Both the position numbers and the translations under genes were made by a program. The notes under the pieces were generated by a model. The model was not told where the DNA came from. It saw nothing but the letters and a program-made list of their open reading frames with translations, and ran no database searches. Shown piece after piece: positions 1 through 6,348 of a DNA stretch of 11,344 bases (the stretch's first letter is position 1; each line of letters starts with the position of its first letter). Source of the DNA: Actinomycetota bacterium (GTDB taxonomy: Bacteria; Actinomycetota; Thermoleophilia; Solirubrobacterales; Solirubrobacteraceae). Location of the stretch: positions 1 to 11,344 of the forward strand of contig VAYD01000052.1 in NCBI GenBank assembly GCA_005883905.1, written 5' to 3'.

Positions 1-1401
1 AGGAGACACCCCCCAGCGCCGCGGACGCGACGCTCATCTGCAGCACGGCCATCAGCGTCCGGCCGCCCTCGAGTCGCCCGTGGAGCTCGCGGCGCAGGTA
101 GAACGCCTGGCTGAACGTCATGCCGGCGCTGGCCACCGCCGTGCCGATGACCAGGCCCGCGATCCCGAGCGGCTTGTAGAGCGCGAGGCTGATGAGCGCG
201 TTGACAACGAGGTTCGCGGTCGCGAGGGCGGTCGGGATCCACGGGCGCTGCAGGCTGAAGAACGTGCGCGTGAGCAGCAGGTTCACCCCCGCGAACGGCA
301 GGCTGAACGAGAACCAGAACAGCGCCGTGGAGACGCGGTCGGTCGACTTGGGCCCGAACACGCCGTGCTGGTAGATCAGGCGCACGATCGGCGTCGCCAT
401 GACGAACGTGAACGTCGCCGCCGGGATCAGCAGCAGGAAGATCGCGCGCATCCCCGTGGCCATCGTCGCGCGCAGCCCGTCCAGGTCGTTGCGGGCGGCG
501 TAGCGGCTCAGCGTCGGGAACAGCACGGTCGCCAGCGCGACCGAGAACATCCCCTGCGGGAGCATGTAGACGCGAAACGCGGCATCGATCGCGCGCGGCG
601 CCTCGACCGACACCAGCGAGCCCAGGCTCGAGTTGATGACGAGGTCGAAGTTGATGACCCCGAGCCCGATCGTCACGGGCAGCATCAGCTTCAGGACCTG
701 CGCGATGCGCGGGTTGCGCAGGCTGCCGCGGAAGCTGAACTTGAAGTCCAGGTGGCGCAGCGGCGGGATGCTCATCGCGAGCTGGACGATCGTGCCCAGC
801 AGCACGCCGACGGCATACGCGTAGATCTCGTGGCCCACGCTGAACAGCGGGCGCAGCGCGATCAGCGACACGATGATCATCAGGTTCCAGACCAGCGGCG
901 CGAGCGCGGGGATCGTGAAGTGCTCGTAGGCGTTGAGGATCCCGACGACCAGCCCGTTGACGCCGAGCAGCACGACGATCGGGAACAGCAGCTGACTCAT
1001 CACGACCGTCAGATGGGTCAGGTAGGGCGTGAACTCGTCGCCGATGAACAGCGGCATGATCTGCCCCGCGAAGACGATGAAGAAGAGGCTGATCGCGCCG
1101 AGCGCGGCGAGGATGACCAGCAGCAGCGAGCCGGCGAGCTCGAACGCCTCGCGGCGCTTGCCCTTCTCCAGCAGCTCGGTGAACACCGGCACGAACGCTG
1201 CGCTGATCGCGGCGTCGGCGAACAGGCTGCGCACCAGGTTCGGGATCTGGAATGCGAGCGTGAAGGCCGAGGCGGGGCCGGTCGTGCCGTAGTAGCGCGC
1301 CGCGACGATCTCCCGGACGACGCCCATGATCCGGCTCAGGCCCGTCGCGATCGAGAAGATGATCGTGTTGCGGGCAACGCCGCTCGGCCGCGCTCCCCCA
1401 T
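1..1401 (-). CDS. murJ: Lipid II flippase MurJ (MviN), partial at the window edge, start unclear
   Basis: MurJ is a polytopic membrane protein of the MOP superfamily that flips the peptidoglycan precursor lipid II across the cytoplasmic membrane. Reading leftwards from about 1372, the minus strand gives one unbroken frame of roughly 455 residues to the window edge. It begins with the first membrane helix and the SRIMGVVRE segment, whose two arginines match the conserved TM1 arginines of MurJ. It continues with IPNLVRSLFADAAISAAF, the family's PN-x-x-R...AFVP signature, and then many hydrophobic helices. The C-terminal helices lie outside the window. The frame is closed upstream by TAG at 1411-1409 and holds no ATG, GTG or TTG before an ATG at 1327, which would cut TM1 in half. 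The ATGs at 1401 and 1415 are out of frame with the conserved body. The end at 1401 is therefore provisional. The gene diverges from rpsT. Family assignment is secure; only the start is in doubt. Confidence 0.93.
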
Positions 1402-1409
1402 GTGGCCGC

Positions 1410-1415
1410 TATCAT
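1410..1415 (+). promoter_or_regulatory. Possible -10 box for rpsT
   Basis: TATCAT at 1410-1415 resembles a sigma-70/SigA -10 element. A start of transcription about 7 nt downstream would leave a leader of only about 8 nt before the rpsT ATG at 1430, in keeping with the absence of a Shine-Dalgarno sequence there. No convincing -35 hexamer stands 16-18 bp upstream. This is a weak call from composition alone: AT-rich hexamers stand out in such GC-rich DNA. Confidence 0.25.
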
Positions 1416-1429
1416 CGTCGCCTCACCAC

Positions 1430-1699
1430 ATGGCCAACATTCATTCCCAGAAGAAGTGCATCCTGCGCTCGGAGCGCGAGCGCCTCGAGAACCGCCGCTA
1501 CACGTCGACGATCCGTACGTACTTCCGCCGCCTCCAGGCGGCCGTCGCCGAGGGCGACGACGCAGCGTCCGACAGCGAGTTCAAGAAGCTGACGTCGACG
1601 GTCGACAAGGCCGTCAAGCGCGGCGCCCTGCACCGCAACACCGGCGCCCGCAAGAAGGCGCGAGCCGCTCGGGTTCGCGCCGGCGAGCCCGAGGCGTAG
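1430..1699 (+). CDS. rpsT: Small ribosomal subunit protein S20
   Basis: S20 (bS20) is a primary 16S rRNA-binding protein of the 30S subunit. The 89-residue product has the normal length and the family's three-helix basic pattern. The MANIHSQKK N-terminus matches the usual MANIKSxxKR opening, an Arg-rich first helix follows, then an acidic EGDDAAS turn, and a final helix with the typical K-G-x-x-H-x-N-x-A-x-x-K-K run (GALHRNTGARKK, about residues 65-76). ATG is chosen because it opens the family N-terminus exactly. No clear Shine-Dalgarno sequence precedes it. The gene diverges from murJ, and its promoter must lie within a few dozen bases that overlap the 5' end of murJ. A cupin gene follows after 8 bp. 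rpsT beside holA is a common bacterial arrangement, here with the cupin gene in between. Confidence 0.97.
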   Translation: MANIHSQKKCILRSERERLENRRYTSTIRTYFRRLQAAVAEGDDAASDSEFKKLTSTVDKAVKRGALHRNTGARKKARAARVRAGEPEA

Positions 1700-1707
1700 C
1701 CCCACCC

Positions 1708-2082
1708 ATGAACGCCAAGGGAGCCCGGATCGACGAGCTCCCTTCGCTGTGGGACGGGTTCGCGCGGCTCGTGCGGCCCGGCCTCGGCCTGTCCGCATTC
1801 GGCGCGAACGTCATGAACATGCCGCCGGACTACTCGACCAAGTCCCACGACGAGTCGGCGTCGGGTCAGGAGGAGCTCTACGTGTGCCTGGCCGGATCGG
1901 GCGCGGTCGTCCTGGACGGCGACGGCACCGAGCTGCCGCTGGACGCGGACCAGCTCGCGGCGGTCGGCCCAGGCGTGGCGCGCACGCTGCGCAGCGGGCC
2001 GGAAGGCCTGCGGGTGCTGATCGTCGGCGGCGTTGCCGGCAAGGCCTACGAGCCGCCGGACTGGTCCTCAGAGGGCGAGTAG
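1708..2082 (+). CDS. Small single-domain cupin protein
   Basis: The 124-residue product is a single cupin_2-like beta-barrel with no signal peptide or membrane segment, so probably cytoplasmic. The first cupin motif spans about residues 42-65: a lone His47, then Glu56 followed six residues later by Gly63 (EELYVCLAGSG). The second motif (about 79-96) has the VGPGVAR turn, but Arg92 stands where the metal-binding His is normally found. Only part of the usual two-His/Glu/His metal site is present, so it may bind no metal or bind it atypically. Substrate and function are unknown. It starts 8 bp after rpsT and is probably co-transcribed; GAGG at 1691-1694 is a distant possible Shine-Dalgarno. Its stop lies inside the 3' end of the convergent holA gene, a 15-nt overlap. 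The fold is fairly sure, the role is not. Confidence 0.85.
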   Translation: MNAKGARIDELPSLWDGFARLVRPGLGLSAFGANVMNMPPDYSTKSHDESASGQEELYVCLAGSGAVVLDGDGTELPLDADQLAAVGPGVARTLRSGPEGLRVLIVGGVAGKAYEPPDWSSEGE

Positions 2083-3018
2083 CGCGAACGTGTCGTCATC
2101 GAGCTCGCTGCCGCCGCGGCTGGCGACCTCGAGATCGGCGAGCGCCTCGAGCGCTCGTTTCAGGCTGTCGGCATCCGTTGCCCGCGCCTGCTTGATGCGC
2201 TGATCGACCTGCCAGGGCTGGCCGCGGATCGACTCCTTGATCTGTGCCGGCGATTCGCCGCTCTCCAGCCGCGCGGCGATGACGAGGACGTCGCGCACCC
2301 GGCGGCCCATCAGCGGCACGAGGCGCGCGATCGACTCGCCCTGGGCGCGCAGCTCGAGGAACGCGCGCGTCGCCGTCGCGCGATCGCCCGTGACGAACGC
2401 GTCGACCAGGCCCCACACCTGACGCTCCGCGCTGTGGGCGGCGGACTCGACCTCCTCAGCGCCGAGCGTCGCCCCCGGTCCGTGCTCGATCGCGAGCTTC
2501 TCCAGCTCGCGCAGCAGGCGCTGCTGGCGGTCGCCGACGCCGGCGACGAGCGCCCGCGCCGCGGGCAGCTCGAGCGTGACCCCGAGGCTCTTGGCCTCGG
2601 CGACGGCCCAGGCCGGCAGGTCCTTCGCCTTGAGTGTGGCCTCGGCGGCGACGTTGCCGACCTTCTTGACGACCGCCACGAGGCTCGCCGGCGCCTTGAC
2701 GCGCCCGTCCTCGCGCGCGAAGAACGCCACGGTGGTGTCGGGCGGCATGGCGCTCAGCCCGGGCGCGAGGTCGGACTCCACATCCGCGTCCTTCCAGCGC
2801 TCGACGCCGTCGACGATCAGGAAGCGCCGTCCGACCGCGAACGTCATCGCGTTCAGCGCGGCGCCGACCGCCTCCGGCGTCGAAGCCTCGCCTTCGAACA
2901 CCTCGACGCCCTCCACCCCCGATTCGCCCTCGGCCATCGCCCGCAGCCGCGCCCGCCGCTCGGCGATGCGCCCGTGGGCGTCGCCATGGATGAGGTACGC
3001 AGGCTTCCAGTCGGCCAT
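2068..3018 (-). CDS. holA: DNA polymerase III subunit delta
   Basis: The delta subunit is the wrench of the clamp loader: it binds the beta sliding clamp and opens it, working with gamma/tau and delta-prime at the replication fork. The 316-residue product has the usual length. Domain I begins with YLIHGDAHGRI (residues 8-18), the degenerate P-loop region of delta proteins, and has RRFLIVDGVERW (64-75) at the Walker-B-like strand. Domain II carries the family signature GDRQQRLLRELEKLAI (162-177). The C-terminal collar domain starts at about VWGLVDAFVTGD (202-212). The ATG is well fixed, since an in-frame TAG lies only four codons upstream (3030-3028). It is the last gene of the minus-strand block, separated from comEC by 90 bp that contain a large palindrome, so it may have its own promoter. 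Its 3' end overlaps the cupin gene tail to tail. Confidence 0.95.
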   Translation of the reverse strand: MADWKPAYLIHGDAHGRIAERRARLRAMAEGESGVEGVEVFEGEASTPEAVGAALNAMTFAVGRRFLIVDGVERWKDADVESDLAPGLSAMPPDTTVAFFAREDGRVKAPASLVAVVKKVGNVAAEATLKAKDLPAWAVAEAKSLGVTLELPAARALVAGVGDRQQRLLRELEKLAIEHGPGATLGAEEVESAAHSAERQVWGLVDAFVTGDRATATRAFLELRAQGESIARLVPLMGRRVRDVLVIAARLESGESPAQIKESIRGQPWQVDQRIKQARATDADSLKRALEALADLEVASRGGSELDDDTFALLAL

Positions 3019-3060
3019 GCCTGCACTCTAGGAGACGGGGGTGTCGGCGCTTGCCCAACG

Positions 3061-3108
3061 GGGGTCAGGTCTTTCTTTGCCACATGCGGCAATGAAAGAC
3101 CTGACCCC
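3061..3108. repeat. 48-nt near-perfect palindrome between comEC and holA
   Basis: The arms 3061-3075 and 3094-3108 are perfect 15-bp inverted copies (GGGGTCAGGTCTTTC and its complement). After one T-T mismatch (3076/3093), a further 5 bp pair (3077-3081 with 3088-3092), leaving a loop of about 6 nt. The right end abuts the comEC stop codon (3109-3111) without a single spacer base. There is no U-tract, so a classical intrinsic terminator is not indicated, although a transcript of either strand would form a very stable hairpin. The GGGGTCAGGTCTT arm recalls REP-like palindromes that I remember near RAYT (REP-associated tyrosine) transposases. That link is from memory, and no transposase lies in this window. 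Confidence 0.88.
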
Positions 3109-5268
3109 TCAGCGGTTCGACTCGACGAGGCGGCCGTCCCGGAGCTCGAAGCGGATCGTGCCGTCACGGTCCGTGCGCAGGACGCGGACGCCGGCTGCGC
3201 CGAGCGCGTGGAGCGTCGACGGCGCCGGGTGGCCGTAGGGGTTGTGGCGGCCGACCTCGATGACGGCGGCGCGCGGACGCAGCGTCGACAGGAGCGCCGG
3301 GAGGCCGGGGTCGGCGCTGCCATGGTGGGAGACCTTCAGAAGATCGACCGGTTCGAGCGGCAGCGGCGAGAGCACGTCGGACTCGGCGTCGGCGGTGAGC
3401 AGGACACGGGCGCCGTCGACTGTGGCCTGCATCACGATCGCGCGCAGGTTCGGGTCCTCGCCCGGGACCCGCCCCCCGGCCGGCGGCCAGAGCACGTCGA
3501 GGCGGATCGGGCCGACATGGATGACCTGTCCGGCCAGCGGGCGCAGGCGGCGGGTCTGGTGGGCGCGTGCCGCAGCCTGGACGCTCCCGCCGTCGAGCAC
3601 GGCGGTCACGGGGATCTGCGAAAGAACCTCCGGGGCGCCGCCCTCGTGGTCGGCCTGCGCATGCGTGACGACGAGGAGGTCGAGCCGGCGCGCGCCCTCG
3701 CCGCGCACCAGCGACGCGATGTGGTCGCCGGGCGGGCCGGCGTCGACGAGCACGGCGCGGCCGCCGGCCTGGATGAGCGTCGCGTCGCCCTGGCCGACGT
3801 CGAGGAAGGAGATGCGCAGCGCCGCCGGCGGAGCTGCCCCGTGATGCGCCGACGCGACGGCGGCGAGCAGCGCGGCGATGACGAGCGCTACGGCCGGCGC
3901 GCCGCGCACGCGCGGCACGCGGGGCCGGGCCGCGAGCAGCGCGGCGGCGCCCGCGGACGCGGCGACGACGACGCCGAGTGGGAGGCGCGCGTTCGCGCCG
4001 GGCAGGTGTGCCGCGGCGTGCCCGAGCGAAGCGAGGTACGCGGCCGGCAGCGACGCGAGCGCAGCGAACGGCGCGGCGGCCGCCGTGCTCACCTGGCCGA
4101 CCGCGGCAGCGATCGCGCCGAGCCACATCACCGGCGCGACTGCGGGCGCCGCGAGGATGTTCGCCGGCAGCCCGACGATCGAGGCGCGGCCGAAATGCAG
4201 CGCGATCAGCGGCGCCGTTGCGATCGTGGCCGCGACGGTCATCGCCGTCGCCTCCGCGAGGCCCCACGGCACGCGGCGCCTGCGCAGCACCACGGCCACC
4301 CGGCCGGCGCCGAGCGCGATGCTGATCACCGCGGCGAAGCTGAGCTGCCAGCCGGGGTCCGCGGCGGCGCGCGGGTTGGCGAGCAGGGTGAGCGCGGCCG
4401 CGAGCAGCAGCGCGTACGCGCGCGAGGCCGGGCGGCCGCTGAGCGCTGCGACCAGCGCGGCGCCGCCCATGATCCCCGCGCGCTGGATCGACGGCCCCGC
4501 GCCCGCGAGCGGGACGTAGAGGACGACGAGCGCCAGGGCGAGCAGCAGGCGGCCGCGCAACCCGAGCCCGAGCGCGGTGCCGAGCGCGATGGCCAGCGCC
4601 GCGAGCAGCGCGACGTTCTGCCCGCTCGCGGCGACGAGGTGCGTCAGCGACGCGGTGCGGAAGTCGTCCTGCATGGCCGTCGGGAGCGCCTGGCCCTCGC
4701 CGAGCACCATGCCCCGCAGCAGCCCGCTGACCGGCCCGGATGCGAGCGCGCGGTCGGCCCGCGCGCGCACGCCGTCGACGAACCCGGCGAAGCCGCCGCG
4801 CCTGCCGTCTGTGGCCCGGACCGACGACGCGGACAGGGCGGCGTGGACGTTGCGCGTGCGCATCCACGCCTGGGCCGGCGAGAGCGGCTTGAGCGTCCCG
4901 GACACAGCAAGCTGCGCGCCGATCGGGGCGGTGAGCCGAGGGATCCAGCGCCCCGCTGTCAGCGCCACGCGCTCGCCGCGCAGCTGCACCGTCGCCTGCC
5001 AGCCACCGAAGGAGGTCTCGCGCGGCAGGTCGAGCAGCACGACCCGTTCGGTCACCGAGCGACCCTTCAGCGGGCGCAGCGCCGAGCGGTCGAGCTGCTC
5101 CACCCGAGCGTGGGCCGCGAGCGCGCCGGCAAAGGCAGTGGCGAGCAGCGCGAGCGCGAGCCACGGGCGCCGCGGCGCCGCGAGCGCGACCAACAGCAGC
5201 GCCGCCGGATGCCCCGCCGCGAGCATCCCGGCGACGAACGCGCCGAGCACCGCGTGACGCGCGGTCAA
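3109..5268 (-). CDS. comEC: ComEC/Rec2 competence DNA channel with C-terminal metallo-beta-lactamase domain
   Basis: ComEC forms the inner-membrane channel that carries single-stranded DNA into the cytosol during natural transformation. The 719-residue product has the full three-part architecture. Two N-terminal membrane helices (about 5-55) come first, then an OB-like DUF4131 region (about 70-150). The polytopic competence domain (about 178-475) contains SGLLRGMVLGE (181-191), LTHLVAASGQNVA (208-220), DPGWQLSFAA (304-313) and GLPANILAAP (366-375). The metallo-beta-lactamase domain (485-719) has FLDVGQGDATLI (488-499), THAQADHEGG (535-544), LTADAES (624-630), SHHGS (647-651) and GRHNPYGHP (673-681). 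The usual HxHxDH motif reads HxQxDH: Gln538 replaces the second His. I find no cysteine anywhere, so the disulfide known in the Bacillus subtilis protein is absent. Translation starts at TTG, overlapping the comEA stop as TTGA, which implies coupled translation. A GTG at codon 7 is the alternative start. Confidence 0.95.
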   Translation of the reverse strand: MTARHAVLGAFVAGMLAAGHPAALLLVALAAPRRPWLALALLATAFAGALAAHARVEQLDRSALRPLKGRSVTERVVLLDLPRETSFGGWQATVQLRGERVALTAGRWIPRLTAPIGAQLAVSGTLKPLSPAQAWMRTRNVHAALSASSVRATDGRRGGFAGFVDGVRARADRALASGPVSGLLRGMVLGEGQALPTAMQDDFRTASLTHLVAASGQNVALLAALAIALGTALGLGLRGRLLLALALVVLYVPLAGAGPSIQRAGIMGGAALVAALSGRPASRAYALLLAAALTLLANPRAAADPGWQLSFAAVISIALGAGRVAVVLRRRRVPWGLAEATAMTVAATIATAPLIALHFGRASIVGLPANILAAPAVAPVMWLGAIAAAVGQVSTAAAAPFAALASLPAAYLASLGHAAAHLPGANARLPLGVVVAASAGAAALLAARPRVPRVRGAPAVALVIAALLAAVASAHHGAAPPAALRISFLDVGQGDATLIQAGGRAVLVDAGPPGDHIASLVRGEGARRLDLLVVTHAQADHEGGAPEVLSQIPVTAVLDGGSVQAAARAHQTRRLRPLAGQVIHVGPIRLDVLWPPAGGRVPGEDPNLRAIVMQATVDGARVLLTADAESDVLSPLPLEPVDLLKVSHHGSADPGLPALLSTLRPRAAVIEVGRHNPYGHPAPSTLHALGAAGVRVLRTDRDGTIRFELRDGRLVESNR

Positions 5269-5855
5269 GGCTGCACGTGCGGCTTGATCGCGGCGAGCTT
5301 CTTCGGCCCGATCCCGGGTACGTTGGCGAGGTCGTCGACGGAGCGAAAGCCGCCATGCTCGGTCCGGTAGGCCACGATCTTCTGCGCGGTCGCCGGCCCG
5401 ACGCCATCGAGCGTCTCGAGCTGCTCGAGCGTCGCGCTGCCGAGGCTGACCGGAGCAGCGGGCGGCCCGGCGGCCGGGTCTGCCGAGACCGCCGCGGCGG
5501 CCGCCGCCACTCGCGACGGCACGACGATCTGCTGCCCATCCGCGACGCGCGCGGCGAGGTTGACCGCGTCGACGTTCGCACCGCGCCGCGCACCGCCCGC
5601 CCGGCGCACGGCGTCCTGCACGCGCGCGCCAGCGGGCAGCGAGTACACGCCCGGATGACGCACCGCGCCCGCGACATGCACGACCGACGAACGGCCGCCG
5701 GCCGCGATGGTGAGCGCCTGGCCCGGCGCGCCCTGCGCGGGCGCGGGCGCCGGCGCCGTTGCCGGTGCCGCCCGCAGGTATCGCAGCCCCAACAGCCCGA
5801 CCACGACCGCGAGCGCGACATAGGCGACGAGCTGCGAGCGCGGGATCTCGGGCAC
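5265..5855 (-). CDS. comEA: ComEA family competence DNA receptor
   Basis: ComEA is the membrane-anchored double-stranded DNA receptor that hands DNA to ComEC. The 196-residue product has one N-terminal membrane helix (about 9-27) and an Ala/Pro-rich linker (30-47). An SLBB domain follows (about 57-113, with VVHVAGAVRHPGVYSL), then a second Ala/Pro-rich linker. The C-terminal paired helix-hairpin-helix DNA-binding domain spans 137-196, with hairpins DGVGPATAQKI (150-160) and PGIGPKKLAAI (180-190). This is the usual layout of SLBB-containing ComEA proteins in Gram-positive bacteria. The GTG start is well supported: an in-frame TAG lies four codons upstream and the membrane helix begins soon after. 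The gene overlaps comEC by 4 nt. A 52-bp gap separates it from the upstream SLOG-family gene, so it may be read from the leuS transcript or from a local promoter that I cannot identify. Confidence 0.95.
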   Translation of the reverse strand: MPEIPRSQLVAYVALAVVVGLLGLRYLRAAPATAPAPAPAQGAPGQALTIAAGGRSSVVHVAGAVRHPGVYSLPAGARVQDAVRRAGGARRGANVDAVNLAARVADGQQIVVPSRVAAAAAAVSADPAAGPPAAPVSLGSATLEQLETLDGVGPATAQKIVAYRTEHGGFRSVDDLANVPGIGPKKLAAIKPHVQP

Positions 5856-5907
5856 GCGCCCACGCTAGGCGCGGGCCGGTTACGCAACGCGCGCGGTTGG
5901 TGAAGCT

Positions 5908-6348
5908 TCAGCGGATGGCGAGTTCCGCCGCCTCGGCAGCGGAGCCGACCTGCACCACGCCCTCGACCTCGAAGGTTCCGATGCCGATCACCGGCCGCCC
6001 GAGCTTCAGCGCGAAGCCGATCTCCGACAGCGTCCCCGCCCCGCCGCCGACCGCCACGAGCGCATCGCTCGTCCGGACGATCAGCGCGTTGCGGATCTCG
6101 CCGAGCCCGGTCGCGATGGCTACGTCGACCCATCCGTTCGCTTCGGACCGGTCGAGGCCCGGGAGCAAGCCGATCGTCAACCCGCGGCGCGACTTGGCCC
6201 CGCGCGAAGCGGCTTCCATGACGCCACCCAGCCCACCGGTCACGATCGTGGCGCCGAGGTCCACCAGGCGCGCGCCGACCTCTTCGGCCACCGCCACCTC
6301 CGATGCGGAGGCAACGCCGGGGCCGATCACGGCGACGCAGCGGTTCAC
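5908..6348 (-). CDS. TIGR00725 family protein (SLOG/LOG-like Rossmann fold)
   Basis: The 146-residue product is a compact Rossmann-type protein of the SLOG superfamily, the group that includes LOG cytokinin-activating phosphoribohydrolases and DprA. Visible landmarks are an N-terminal beta strand and turn (VAVIGPG, 5-11) and a [15 protein letters not shown] segment (37-51). An EIRNALIV helix follows (84-91), then the nucleotide-binding [10 protein letters not shown] loop (101-110), which corresponds to the PGGxGTxxE motif of LOG proteins. The length fits TIGR00725, whose members are mostly uncharacterised; older annotations call them lysine decarboxylase-like, which is unsupported. The start is GTG, overlapping the leuS stop as GTGA, so it is probably translated by coupling to leuS. 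It stops at TGA (5910-5908), 52 bp before comEA. Cytoplasmic by lack of any signal. The family is clear; substrate and role are unknown. Confidence 0.88.
   Translation of the reverse strand: MNRCVAVIGPGVASASEVAVAEEVGARLVDLGATIVTGGLGGVMEAASRGAKSRRGLTIGLLPGLDRSEANGWVDVAIATGLGEIRNALIVRTSDALVAVGGGAGTLSEIGFALKLGRPVIGIGTFEVEGVVQVGSAAEAAELAIR

Noticed and set aside
80..1699. Plus-strand 539-codon frame whose 3' end is rpsT
   Set aside because: Its first 450 codons are antisense to murJ and low complexity; the real gene begins at the ATG at 1430.
2434..5370. Plus-strand open frame of 978 codons opposite comEC and comEA
   Set aside because: The product is a low-complexity Arg/Gly/Ala-rich sequence with no family pattern, and it lies antisense to two unmistakable genes. 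Very high GC leaves few stop codons in every frame.
5856..5907. Possible promoter for comEA in the 52-bp gap
   Set aside because: On the minus strand TTGCGT and TAGCGT are only about 14 bp apart, which is too close for a standard promoter, and no other pair fits.
5901..5910. Perfect 10-bp palindrome TGAAGCTTCA at the end of the SLOG gene
   Set aside because: The stem does not extend into the flanks and no T-tract follows, so I do not call a terminator; a 10-bp palindrome can occur by chance.
3164..6133. Minus-strand open frame of 989 codons overlapping the SLOG gene, comEA and comEC in another phase
   Set aside because: Arg-rich composition and overlap with three recognised genes in their proper frames mark it as a GC shadow.
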